In this document: piece after piece, positions 1 to 6,857 of the stretch
Layout: every line of letters begins with the position of its first letter
How positions within the stretch are numbered: position 1 is the stretch's first letter
NCBI GenBank assembly: GCA_049289035.1
Contig: JBAQIV010000007.1
Location: 1-7,106 of the forward strand
Reading direction: 5' to 3'
DNA from: JAPUDQ01 sp049289035
GTDB lineage: Bacteria > Patescibacteriota > Saccharimonadia > Saccharimonadales > Saccharimonadaceae
DNA length: 7,106 nucleotides
The notes under the pieces: generated by a model
What the model was told of the DNA's origin: nothing
Seen by the model: the letters and a program-made list of their open reading frames with translations, nothing else
Database searches by the model: none
Position numbers and translations under genes: made by a program

Positions 1-8
1 TCTAGTAA

Positions 9-38
9 TTGATCGACCAAGTCATTCGGTGTTACAAT
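9..38 (+). promoter_or_regulatory. Likely promoter of the tRNA-Gly gene
   Basis: A -35-like TTGATC (9-14) is followed after 18 nt by a -10-like TACAAT (33-38), each one or two bases from the sigma-70 consensus. Transcription would begin around 44-46, a few bases before the tRNA at 52. The -10 overlaps the stop codon of the recombinase frame on the other strand (32-34). The assignment rests on motif match and position only. Confidence 0.55.
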
Positions 39-1678
39 GTGTAGCAGTAATGCGGGTGTAGTACAACGGTTAGTATACAAGTTTTCCAAACTTGGGACGG
101 GAGTTCGATTCTCCCCACCCGCACCAATTCGGAACAAGTACGGAAATTGCCGCCCTCTGGGGCGGTTTTTTCTCTGGCCGCGCGCAGCGCGAGCCAGCTG
201 ATTTCTTGGGGGGAGTTGGGAACTTGGTCGTCATTTATGACGACTTCTTTTTGTCGCATTTTCAGGTTCGACCCGAAGATTTCGAGGCACAAGGATTTTT
301 TGGCGGCAAGGTCATCACTGTTTGCGATTTTACAGATAGAAACGGCAGTTTCTATCCATGTTTTCATCGGTTCGACCCATATTGAAACGCCGAGTGCTGT
401 TTGCTCGATTTGTTCTTGCAAAAGTTTCTTTTTGCCCAGTATTTCCGCTCGCTTGGCTTGGTATAGTTCGCGCTCGACGTCGCCGTCTAGGTAGCTATCG
501 AGTAAGCGTTGCAACTTCTCGGACAACTGCGCGATAGTGGCTTTTAATGCGTCGGTTACGGTTGAGTAGTCGGCTTTCTCTTTGGTTTCGTCCTCGCGCA
601 ACAGCTCGCGCAGTCTGTCCGCCCATGCCGTCGGCATGGCATACTTCTGCAATAATGCAGATAGCTGCTTGTCCAGCTCCTCGGCTCTGATGTGTGGCTC
701 ACGACAAACAATTGTTTTGCTCTTGCGAGTGCAGCGATAATACACGTAAGTATGCACATTGCCGTTTTTCTGTCGCTTGACATGTCTTTCAGCGGTATAC
801 ATCATGCCGCACGAGCAAGCCACCAAACCGCAGAGCGGCAAAGGGTCGTTTGTCGCTGGGTGTGGCTTGCCGCGCCGCTCTAGAACAACTTGCACTTGGT
901 CAAATAAGCGCTTCGAGATAATGCCTTTGTGTTTTCCCTCATGAACTTCGCCTGTATAGCGAAAATGTCCGTAATAAAACGGATTAGCCAACATACGCTT
1001 GATACGATTTTTATGATACGGCTTTTTGCCTGTCGTCTTTTTGCCATTCACTTTGCCACTGCGCGTCTGTATGCCTTTGGCATACATAAAATCTGCGATT
1101 TCATCTAGTCGTTTGTCACCACGAGCGTATAGCTCAAAGGCTTCGCGCACAATCGGGGCAGTTTTCTTATCTACTTTGGCTGTTTTAGTGCGCAGATCGT
1201 TGTAATAGCCAACTGGCGCAACGCCCGGCATTTCGCCGCGACGGACTTTCTGTCGCAAACCTCGTTTGGTATTGACCGATAGATTATCTACATACTGCTT
1301 GGACGAGTTAAACTCGTTAGCCAGCATATATTTGCCTTGCGGCGTGTTCTCAAACCAAAAGTGTGGGAACTTGAGGTCAAGTAGTACATGCTCATCGAGC
1401 ATGTAAATAATTTTTCCGCTATCTATGCTGTTTCGCGACAACCTGTCGGGCAGCCATGCCAATATGCCGCTGGCTTCGCCAGCCTCGATACGCTCCAGCA
1501 TTTTGTTAAACTTTTTACGTCCTGGCTTCTTAGCGGTCACTTTTTCAATGACAATATCGGCGATCGGCAGATGGTACTTGGCTGCATATTCCTTTAGCTC
1601 GTATAGTTGCGCGTCTACTGATAATACCTGTTTGTCCTCGACATCTGTCGATTTACGAATGTATATGAAATACCGCAC
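32..1678 (-). CDS. Large serine recombinase with antisense-tRNA C-terminal tail
   Basis: A 548-residue site-specific DNA recombinase of the large serine family, which cuts and rejoins DNA through a phosphoserine link. Seen from the GTG start: an N-terminal resolvase domain with the Y-x-R-K-S signature (Arg8, catalytic Ser10) and DRLSRN at 78-83; a recombinase DNA-binding domain at about 140-270; a zinc-ribbon cysteine set (Cys283, 288, 290, 316, 325); and a charged coiled-coil-like stretch at about 375-435. GTG at 1678 is preferred because AAAGGGGG lies 6 nt before it. A GTG at 1702 in frame would add 8 residues but has no ribosome site and lies in a leader helix. The last 57 residues (from Glu492) come from antisense reading of the repeat, terminator and tRNA and resemble no domain. 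The other repeat copy has TAA at the codon matching Glu492. The family is clear; integrase versus inversion or transposition role is not. Confidence 0.93.
   Translation of the reverse strand: MRYFIYIRKSTDVEDKQVLSVDAQLYELKEYAAKYHLPIADIVIEKVTAKKPGRKKFNKMLERIEAGEASGILAWLPDRLSRNSIDSGKIIYMLDEHVLLDLKFPHFWFENTPQGKYMLANEFNSSKQYVDNLSVNTKRGLRQKVRRGEMPGVAPVGYYNDLRTKTAKVDKKTAPIVREAFELYARGDKRLDEIADFMYAKGIQTRSGKVNGKKTTGKKPYHKNRIKRMLANPFYYGHFRYTGEVHEGKHKGIISKRLFDQVQVVLERRGKPHPATNDPLPLCGLVACSCGMMYTAERHVKRQKNGNVHTYVYYRCTRKSKTIVCREPHIRAEELDKQLSALLQKYAMPTAWADRLRELLREDETKEKADYSTVTDALKATIAQLSEKLQRLLDSYLDGDVERELYQAKRAEILGKKKLLQEQIEQTALGVSIWVEPMKTWIETAVSICKIANSDDLAAKKSLCLEIFGSNLKMRQKEVVINDDQVPNSPQEISWLALRAAREKTAPEGGNFRTCSELVRVGRIELPSQVWKTCILTVVLHPHYCYTL
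52..126 (+). tRNA. tRNA-Gly (anticodon UCC), CCA encoded
   Basis: The full cloverleaf folds. The acceptor stem GCGGGTG pairs perfectly with CACCCGC (116-122). The D stem is GTAC/GTAT with one G-U pair, and its loop holds the conserved GG. The anticodon stem CAAGT/ACTTG closes loop TTTCCAA with anticodon TCC at 85-87. The variable loop has 4 nt, and the T stem GGGAG/CTCCC carries loop TTCGATT. The discriminator is A123 and CCA is genomically encoded at 124-126. The tRNA reads GGA and other GGN glycine codons. The minus-strand recombinase frame crosses the whole gene in antisense, and an inverted repeat begins at its last acceptor base, so the 3' end lies at a recombination or insertion boundary. 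Confidence 0.96.
122..222 (+). repeat. Left copy of 101-bp inverted repeat flanking the recombinase
   Basis: This sequence recurs as its reverse complement at 1897-1997 with 99 of 101 bases identical; the differences are at 201 and 205. It begins at the last acceptor-stem base of the tRNA and includes the CCA end, the tRNA terminator (150-171) and a second hairpin at 174-197 (CTGGC+CGCGC against GCGCG+GCCAG, one bulged A, loop GCA). On the minus strand it encodes the unusual tail of the recombinase. It could be one end of an inserted element, or a terminator block copied between two loci. Confidence 0.9.
150..171 (+). terminator. Intrinsic terminator of tRNA-Gly
   Basis: A perfect 6-bp GC-rich stem CCGCCC/GGGCGG with loop TCTG is followed directly by six T. 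It lies 23 nt after the tRNA CCA end, as expected for a monocistronic tRNA transcript. The same hairpin occurs in the other repeat copy facing the opposite way. Confidence 0.9.
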
Positions 1679-1684
1679 CTCACG

Positions 1685-1692
1685 CCCCCTTT
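1685..1692 (-). promoter_or_regulatory. Ribosome binding site deciding the recombinase start
   Basis: On the minus strand AAAGGGGG ends 6 nt before the GTG at 1678, a strong Shine-Dalgarno match. A small hairpin, TTGAG/CTCAA with a 3-nt loop (1694-1706), sits just upstream and competes with the 3' arm of the second leader helix, so leader folding could change access to this site. Confidence 0.7.
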
Positions 1693-1701
1693 CTTGAGAC
1701 A

Positions 1702-1809
1702 CTCAAAAAGCCGCTTCGCTGCAATACAAAATCAGGCGAACCTAAAATTGTGCGAAACGGCTATTTGAGTGGTCAAATAGAAAAGTCGCCCTGATGATTT
1801 TGTATTGCA
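1702..1809 (-). ncRNA. Structured 5' leader of the recombinase, pseudoknot-like
   Basis: Four complementary blocks occur in interleaved order along the minus-strand RNA. X is 1809-1786 and pairs with X' at 1739-1720, giving 20 pairs with a 3-nt and a 1-nt bulge; the outer 14 bp (1796-1809 with 1720-1733) are perfect. Y is 1770-1753 and pairs with Y' at 1719-1702, giving 16 Watson-Crick pairs and one G-U in 18. X' and Y' abut without a gap. A third hairpin, CTATTTGA/TCAAATAG (1780-1773 with 1768-1761), overlaps Y and so excludes full Y-Y' pairing. The Y' strand carries GCGGC then five T, so Y-Y' resembles a terminator stem. The RNA may be a pseudoknot, an attenuator or a 5' stabilising structure; I do not recognise a class. 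A role as protein-binding DNA sites is the main alternative. Confidence 0.65.
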
Positions 1810-1815
1810 CTTACC

Positions 1816-1824
1816 ATTATACCA
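1816..1824 (-). promoter_or_regulatory. Extended -10 promoter of the recombinase
   Basis: On the minus strand TGGTATAAT is a perfect -10 with the TGn extension; no good -35 is seen, which extended -10 promoters can tolerate. The expected start point is about 1809-1810, exactly where the first paired block of the leader begins. Confidence 0.7.
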
Positions 1825-1845
1825 CCAAGTAGAGGACGCGGAGCG

Positions 1846-1863
1846 TGTCGGCTACGGCCGACA
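1846..1863. other. Small hairpin with UACG tetraloop
   Basis: TGTCGGC and GCCGACA form a perfect 7-bp stem around TACG, a C(UNCG)G-type stable tetraloop on the plus strand. No T-run follows on either strand, so it is not a terminator. It lies in the 502-base gene-free stretch 1703-2205, upstream of the recombinase promoter. Its role is unknown. Confidence 0.5.
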
Positions 1864-1896
1864 TCAACAAAAAGACCAGGCCGCAGGCATGGCAAT

Positions 1897-1997
1897 TTCC
1901 CAACTCCCCCCAATAAAACAGCTGGCTCGCGCTGCGCGCGGCCAGAGAAAAAACCGCCCCAGAGGGCGGCAATTTCCGTACTTGTTCCGAATTGGTG
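1897..1997 (-). repeat. Right copy of 101-bp inverted repeat flanking the recombinase
   Basis: This is the reverse complement of 122-222 with two mismatches; weaker similarity (CAA, one mismatch) extends it about 4 bases toward the recombinase. Beyond its outer CACCA end the flank is unrelated to the tRNA seen at the left copy. On the plus strand, the codon matching recombinase Glu492 is TAA at 1914-1916. The copy carries the same terminator and second hairpin. No gene is seen in it. Confidence 0.9.
1948..1969 (-). terminator. Intrinsic terminator downstream of res
   Basis: CCGCCC/GGGCGG with a 4-nt loop then six T on the minus strand, identical to the tRNA-Gly terminator. It is the first canonical minus-strand terminator after the res stop codon (about 240 bases on), so it probably ends the mod-res transcript and shields the recombinase leader from read-through. 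Confidence 0.75.
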
Positions 1998-2027
1998 GCT
2001 CTATATTCCAAAACTCGAACCTATTTT

Positions 2028-2075
2028 AGCACGAAGTGCTGAAGCTCGCCGCTCGGCCGTGCTGCAAGCACGGCC
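2028..2075. other. Pair of palindromic hairpins in spacer
   Basis: AGCAC/GTGCT with loop GAA (2028-2040) and GGCCGTGCT/AGCACGGCC with loop GCA (2055-2075) are both perfect. Neither has a flanking T-run on either strand, so they are not canonical terminators. The second shares its last bases with the outer arm of the repeat that begins at 2072. The core GTGCT/AGCAC recurs in both hairpins. Confidence 0.6.
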
Positions 2076-2200
2076 TCAAACCCACGCGCCCTAGGCCACC
2101 CACGAATTATCCATCTTGGGCTGGCCACAGCCAGCCCCGATCCCCCCGCCGAAAAAAGAAAATGTTGAGTGGGTGGTGTGGGGTGCGTGGGTTTGAGGCC
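2072..2200 (+). repeat. Structured repeat, left copy, flanking the type III operon
   Basis: Bases 2077-2183 are identical, in inverted orientation, to 7000-7106; after a 2-base indel the match continues for 8 more bases (2186-2193). This copy is itself bounded by a perfect 16-bp inverted repeat (2072-2087 with 2185-2200). Inside are a shorter inverted CCACCCAC/GTGGGTGG pair and a central hairpin GGGCTGGC/GCCAGCCC with loop CACA (2118-2137), followed by a C-rich run and an A-rich run. It has no convincing reading frame. The nested symmetry resembles a small non-autonomous element or a structured intergenic repeat. It ends 5 bases from the res stop codon. Confidence 0.88.
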
Positions 2201-2205
2201 TACGT

Positions 2206-4743
2206 TTACAGTACGATATCTAGCTCGCTAGTAAACTTGTCTATCTTTTCTGCGTTACCGCTTTTGATCGCTTCAAACAATGCGCCGTAGCTCTTAGGCG
2301 TAATAAACGTAAATTTATAGCGTACGTCGCTGCCGCGCTTCTCTAGCTCTTCGTTGATTATCTCAAAATGCTTTTTTGCCCACACATTCTTGCCTTTGTT
2401 TTCCAAATAGTCATGCTCCTCATCACCGCGCAACTTTTCATCGCCCTTGACCTCGGCAACTATGATACGATTACCAACGACTATGAAGAAGTCAGGATTA
2501 AAATTACCGAGTTTTGAGTGGTGCGACTCCGATCGCCACGAAAAGTTTATGCTATAGAACCCGATATGCGACGACTTCACCCATTTGTCGATGAACGACA
2601 CATTATCCTTGTTCGTCAGCATCTCAATAAATCGTGCCTCTGGCTTAGAGTCGGCAATAGCCAGATTGAGTGGCGTTTTGAACTCATATTTGTTCGTAAT
2701 AGATATCACATTAAAGCTATTCAGCCTATCCGACAACTCGCCGTAAAATTCCTTTTCCTCATTCGACACAGTGTTTATCGTTTCGCCAGTTACAAACAAG
2801 TACTTGTCTTTATGTAAGCTCGATGCGCTCGCCGAGTCGTACTGTTTGGTATCGCTCGTCTTTATCTCTACAAAATGGGTTGGTACGATTTCAAACCGCG
2901 CCTCTGGTATCTCAACAGTCTTTTGCCTGATTGTATTGAGCGCCTGCAATAACTTCTGGCGTGATTCGTCAGTGATGACGTTACTGCCACTTTCTGCTAA
3001 CGAACGCTCGATAATTTCTTTTAGTTTTGTAATCGGGTATTCTTTTTGGTATGCTTCGGCTTCGTCGGCTTCACTCAAACGATCAAACATGGTCTGCGCC
3101 ATTTCATCGACCGAGTATGTTTTATTGCGGAGCGTCGTTTTCCATTTCGTGCTTGCACCGTTTGCCGCCAGCTCATTAAACTCAACGTACTTTTCTTCAT
3201 GCTCTTGCGTTGTCGCAAGCGTGACATATCCCTTCAGAAACAGATTATCAACAGGCTTTTTCGTCACGGTTTTAGTCTTTGGCCGTGGGTCGTACTCGAC
3301 ATTCAGTAACTCAAAGTTATATTCCGATTCCGGCACATTACGGCAAATAATCTTTTTCTCAAACTCCAATACATCATTTACTAGGCCTTGTACCGCGCCA
3401 GCCCAGGCCTCGTGATTAAACACATCTACTTTTGGTTGTCCGGCAGACATCGGCCAACCAATCGGAATACGCAACCCACGCCCCATAACCTGCGCGATTA
3501 GGAGTTTTGAATTAAACGCGCGTTCCTCATGAGGCACTATTTGAAATACGCGCTTCACGTCCCAGCCCTCTGTAAGCATAGATACCGAAAAGATATACTC
3601 GATCTTGCTCTCGCTGCCATCTACGCCTCTCAAGCGATAATTTTCCCTTGACCGACTATGCGCAACCAATACCTTTTCATCTACTTGCTCGTCACTCAGT
3701 CCTTGCGACTCTTTCAGGAACTCTTTGAAATCTGTGGCGATAGCGTCACAAGAGCGCGTTTTTTGCGCAACAATAATTGTAATCGGCAAAATACCCAAGC
3801 CTTTTAGCTCGTTTACTTTTTCATTGTGCCTATTAGCAATCAATTGCCACTTCTGGTTTTTGTCGCGCAGATCGTCGGCCTTTGCAACATATTGAACACT
3901 TTTCACATAATTATCTTCGATCGCTTGGCGCAACGAATAGCGGTATAGCACGTCAGGGAAGTAATCATCTTTTATGTAACAAGTACCCGACACGCCAACG
4001 ATATACTTAAATCCGAACTCTGGCGAATCCAAAAATGCTTTCCACTTTCGCACTTCTTCCGGTTTTTCAGGATCGCCGCTTTCGTTGCTATATACATGAT
4101 GTGTTTCGTCATTAAGCACTAGTGTGCGTGCGCCCTTGCTGCTCAAAGAGTCGCGGATGGATGATGTAGCGTTTTCTAAAATCTGATGATAATTCTCGAC
4201 ACAAATCGAACCGGCAACCACCGACTCCGAGCCATTGATAATCTTTGGCGCAGGCGCTCCTAATAACGCCGCCAGCTCCGTATCACTTGCAAGCTCTCTA
4301 AACTTTTCGAGCAGACCGTCCTCGATCGTCGTTGATGGACACAATACCAAAACTCTGTCCACTTTTCCCTCGGCAAGCATTATCGCCGCCAAGCCATACA
4401 GCACGTAGCTTTTACCCGTACCAGTCGCTAGATCAAGCGAACCGGCCAACTTATCAGGAAATGACAACCTCTCGCGGAATAACTCAAACGTCTTGAACTT
4501 AGCGGCAAGCGCCTCATTATTACCATTTTGCCAGTTTTCATGTGCCAGTTGCTCTAGATTCGCATACTGCTCTCCCAGCAAATAACGCAGCGTCGTCCAG
4601 ATTGCCTCTTTCTGATATTCGCGAGTGCCGCATAGCCTACTTACGAATTGGTCGTACTTATCTTCGCTCCATACGGCAGGATCGACGTTATAGGATACGT
4701 TTAGCACCAAATCTTGGTTTTTTATAGCGATTCTATCGCTCAT
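2206..4743 (-). CDS. res: Type III restriction enzyme, Res subunit
   Basis: An 845-residue ATP-dependent restriction subunit. With two Mod subunits it would recognise an asymmetric site, move along or switch on DNA using ATP, and cut beside unmodified sites. Seen: superfamily 2 helicase motif I ATGTGKS (106-112), motif II NDETHH (211-216, a DEAH-box variant), motif III SGT (252-254), TEGWD (391-395), motif VI QVMGRGLR (418-425), and a C-terminal PD-(D/E)XK nuclease with Pro750-Asp751 and Glu764-x-Lys766. It is shorter than EcoP15I Res (about 970 residues) but every catalytic motif expected is present, so it looks intact. Its ATG overlaps the mod stop as ATGA, indicating translational coupling. 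The TAA is followed within 5 bases by the flanking repeat. Family assignment is firm; target site is unknown. Confidence 0.95.
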   Translation of the reverse strand: MSDRIAIKNQDLVLNVSYNVDPAVWSEDKYDQFVSRLCGTREYQKEAIWTTLRYLLGEQYANLEQLAHENWQNGNNEALAAKFKTFELFRERLSFPDKLAGSLDLATGTGKSYVLYGLAAIMLAEGKVDRVLVLCPSTTIEDGLLEKFRELASDTELAALLGAPAPKIINGSESVVAGSICVENYHQILENATSSIRDSLSSKGARTLVLNDETHHVYSNESGDPEKPEEVRKWKAFLDSPEFGFKYIVGVSGTCYIKDDYFPDVLYRYSLRQAIEDNYVKSVQYVAKADDLRDKNQKWQLIANRHNEKVNELKGLGILPITIIVAQKTRSCDAIATDFKEFLKESQGLSDEQVDEKVLVAHSRSRENYRLRGVDGSESKIEYIFSVSMLTEGWDVKRVFQIVPHEERAFNSKLLIAQVMGRGLRIPIGWPMSAGQPKVDVFNHEAWAGAVQGLVNDVLEFEKKIICRNVPESEYNFELLNVEYDPRPKTKTVTKKPVDNLFLKGYVTLATTQEHEEKYVEFNELAANGASTKWKTTLRNKTYSVDEMAQTMFDRLSEADEAEAYQKEYPITKLKEIIERSLAESGSNVITDESRQKLLQALNTIRQKTVEIPEARFEIVPTHFVEIKTSDTKQYDSASASSLHKDKYLFVTGETINTVSNEEKEFYGELSDRLNSFNVISITNKYEFKTPLNLAIADSKPEARFIEMLTNKDNVSFIDKWVKSSHIGFYSINFSWRSESHHSKLGNFNPDFFIVVGNRIIVAEVKGDEKLRGDEEHDYLENKGKNVWAKKHFEIINEELEKRGSDVRYKFTFITPKSYGALFEAIKSGNAEKIDKFTSELDIVL

Positions 4744-6671
4744 CTCGCACTCTCTTTATCTATGATTACGCGAACTTCGTTACCAAACTTATCAAGAAAT
4801 ATCAGCATGGCTTTGTCGACAATCTTATCGCTCGCAAAGTCTACTACTTGCTCGTCAAAGTCTTTTGCATACTTCACTTCGTCGAGATCAAACACGTCAC
4901 CATCATAGCTATAGTCGATCATCAGCATAGAAAAACTGTCCCAGCCGTGCATTTCATCTTGTCCGCGATTGCGTGTTTTGCCCTCGAACTGCTTGATACG
5001 CAATTTGCCATTCGTTATTTCAAACTCCAGGTCTGGCAGCTGTATAAAATCAAAACCGACTGCCTCGATACCGTCATTGACATCTTCGCTGTTGCGCGGC
5101 TGGTTGATAGCGGTAAACTTGCGCTTGTGCAGTTCTGCGATAAACGAGTACGGTATGCGCAAAGAGTAGTAGCGCACATTGTCTTTCTCGATGTAATCTT
5201 CCATGAAATCAAAACAGCCTTTGGGCGCAATAATGAACACGTCGCCGTCTACGCTTGTACCAATTCGAGCATGGAGATCATCAATTGTTTCGGTGGTGAT
5301 TTTTGCGTCGGTAGCATGAAAATCATAAATCCACACGCTCTGGCCTTCGCGCTTACCGTCAAATGCAAATCCTCTCACCTTGTGAGGGTCGTCTATGCAG
5401 TTGAAAAGTTGCAGCGCAAACAATCGCCAGTTAGTACGGTCAAGATTGCGAATCGTAGGAAAATCATACAGCCCGGCGTTATAGAGAATAAACGGCTTTG
5501 CGTACAGTTTCTCTTTTGTGAGATTATCTGTGAGATTGAGTAGCCTTTTCTGTTGCGTATAGATAGAGAATTTGCCGACATCACACGATATCCAGCGTCG
5601 TCCCAGCTTTTCAGCGACAACGGCAGTTGTTCCCGAACCAGCAAAACAATCCAGTACGATATCGCCCTCATTGGAGCTTGACCTGATAATTCTCTCTAAA
5701 AGCTCCTCAGGCTTTTGCGTGGGGTAGTCCGTTCGCTCCTTTGACATAGGGTTGACTGATTGTATCTCCCACACAGAGTCAACCAGCTTACCATCAACCG
5801 TCAAAATGATATCGTCCTCGCGGCTTGGCTCTCTGCCGTGCGTTTTGATAAACCTTTTTACATAGCCCGAAAACTTCGAGTCATCGTATGGGTAATTTGT
5901 GCCTACGATCTCATTCTGGTCATTAAAATATTGCTTCCAGCGCTTATAGTTAGCGTCGGCGTCCGGATTGCCATCACGCTGTGGGTAAAATATCGACTTC
6001 GAGCCTTTTGTATACACCAGTAAGTTGTCGTGTTTCTTCGGATAGCTATTTCTTGTCTGGCCAACGTATGTTCCGTAATGCCAAATGATTTCATTCTTAA
6101 AGTGAGATTCGCCAAATATTTCATCGAGTAACACTTTTGCATAGTGGCTTTTGCGCCAGTCTAGGTGTAGATAAATCGAGCCATCATCGGCCATTATTTC
6201 TTTGAGTATGACCAATCGACGGCGCAGCCATTCGAGAAAATCAGCGCCAGCAACTTTATCCTGATAGGCTTTCTGGTCTGCTCCTGTAACCTTGAAATCT
6301 TTGCGCGTCGAGAACGGCGGGTCGATATACACGAGGCGCACACCGTCCGTACCGTCGGCATTTTTCAGTTTGCCGTCTTTCTTATCTTCGACAAGTCGTT
6401 TGAGTACTTGTAAGTTGTCGCCAAAAACTAGCTTATTTTGCCAACCAGCATAATTTGCCGGTGTATTAAAATTGCCGACTTCTTGTAGTGGCACTGGGTC
6501 TACATCAGCTAAAATTGCCTCGGCGGTTTGTTTGCCGTAATAACTTAGCTCGTATTCGCGCTTTTCGCTGGGGAAGATAACTTTTGCCCAATCGGCAGGA
6601 ATCTCTTTGCCCTGTTCGGTAAAGTCTATCGCTCGTTTCAGTAGATCAATTTGCTGTTGCTGCTTACTCAT
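4740..6671 (-). CDS. mod: Type III DNA methyltransferase, Mod subunit (N6-adenine, beta class)
   Basis: A 643-residue site-specific methyltransferase that transfers a methyl group from S-adenosylmethionine to adenine N6 and gives the complex its sequence specificity. Motif order is that of the beta class: FGDN at 83-86, catalytic DPPF at 117-120, a target-recognition region at about 195-300, TQKP at 318-321, then the cofactor-binding DCFAGSGTT at 341-349. A C-terminal region (about 390-643) follows, as in EcoP15I Mod, whose length (644) is nearly the same. ATG at 6671 is chosen; an in-frame ATG at 6791 would add 40 residues translated from the structured leader. No good Shine-Dalgarno precedes 6671, and a hairpin ends 2 nt before it. 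No long simple repeat is present, so slipped-strand phase variation is not indicated. It overlaps res by 4 bases. Confidence 0.95.
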   Translation of the reverse strand: MSKQQQQIDLLKRAIDFTEQGKEIPADWAKVIFPSEKREYELSYYGKQTAEAILADVDPVPLQEVGNFNTPANYAGWQNKLVFGDNLQVLKRLVEDKKDGKLKNADGTDGVRLVYIDPPFSTRKDFKVTGADQKAYQDKVAGADFLEWLRRRLVILKEIMADDGSIYLHLDWRKSHYAKVLLDEIFGESHFKNEIIWHYGTYVGQTRNSYPKKHDNLLVYTKGSKSIFYPQRDGNPDADANYKRWKQYFNDQNEIVGTNYPYDDSKFSGYVKRFIKTHGREPSREDDIILTVDGKLVDSVWEIQSVNPMSKERTDYPTQKPEELLERIIRSSSNEGDIVLDCFAGSGTTAVVAEKLGRRWISCDVGKFSIYTQQKRLLNLTDNLTKEKLYAKPFILYNAGLYDFPTIRNLDRTNWRLFALQLFNCIDDPHKVRGFAFDGKREGQSVWIYDFHATDAKITTETIDDLHARIGTSVDGDVFIIAPKGCFDFMEDYIEKDNVRYYSLRIPYSFIAELHKRKFTAINQPRNSEDVNDGIEAVGFDFIQLPDLEFEITNGKLRIKQFEGKTRNRGQDEMHGWDSFSMLMIDYSYDGDVFDLDEVKYAKDFDEQVVDFASDKIVDKAMLIFLDKFGNEVRVIIDKESAR

Positions 6672-6673
6672 AA

Positions 6674-6696
6674 CACTTGTTTTCTGCGGACAAGTG
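6674..6696 (-). promoter_or_regulatory. Hairpin abutting the mod start codon
   Basis: On the minus strand CACTTGT and ACAAGTG pair perfectly (6696-6690 with 6680-6674) around a 9-nt loop, ending 2 nt before ATG. It occupies the place of a ribosome binding site, and no Shine-Dalgarno match is visible. It could restrict initiation on mod and, by coupling, on res. The function is inferred. Confidence 0.5.
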
Positions 6697-6707
6697 CCAT
6701 GAAATAA

Positions 6708-6851
6708 AATGACACCGTGTAGTCCACGATGTCTTAGGTCGTTTAAGCAACAGCACGACGAGCGTTCTGTGTTTATCCTACACGGCGTCATTCAAACGTC
6801 GTGCAGGCACAGCATGTGCTGAGCTTTACTGTTGCTTTAATAACCTAAGAC
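6708..6851 (-). ncRNA. Structured 5' leader of mod, pseudoknot-like
   Basis: Paired blocks are interleaved along the minus-strand RNA. The outer helix is 6851-6829 with 6753-6731 (20 of 23 paired), continued by a perfect 8-bp helix, GCACGACG with CGTCGTGC (6804-6797 with 6760-6753). Its loop holds 6792-6778, which pairs 14 of 15 with 6722-6708 downstream of the outer helix; this is a crossing (pseudoknot) pairing. A small hairpin, GCACA/TGTGC, lies between the two parts of the 5' arm. The order of blocks is the same as in the recombinase leader, but the sequence differs. After the last block comes T-rich TTTTATTTC. It may control mod-res expression or protect the mRNA 5' end. No coding potential is convincing. 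Confidence 0.65.
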
Positions 6852-6857
6852 TCTCCT

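Noticed and set aside
1702..1809. CRISPR array or retron RNA
   Set aside because: The repeats are inverted and interleaved, not regularly spaced direct repeats, and no cas or reverse transcriptase gene is present.
1817..2011. Possible 64-residue minus-strand protein covering the right repeat
   Set aside because: It starts at TTG, covers a terminator and hairpins, and reads repeat sequence; no domain is seen.
1993..2020. Possible tRNA 3' half (GGTTCGAGT ... CCACCA) outside the right repeat on the minus strand
   Set aside because: The distance from the T-loop motif to CCA is about 4 nt too long and neither the T stem nor an acceptor stem pairs, so it is not a supported tRNA fragment.
4848..5543. 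A 231-codon plus-strand open frame inside mod
   Set aside because: It is antisense to clearly coding methyltransferase sequence and its translation shows no recognisable domain; it is a shadow frame.
6640..6671. Phase-variable repeat tract at the start of mod (run of CAG/CAA glutamine codons)
   Set aside because: There are only four glutamine codons in mixed form, too short for slipped-strand switching.
6672..6791. In-frame 40-residue N-terminal extension of Mod from ATG 6791
   Set aside because: It would be translated from the structured leader, has no family resemblance, and the protein from 6671 matches the usual Mod length and domain start.
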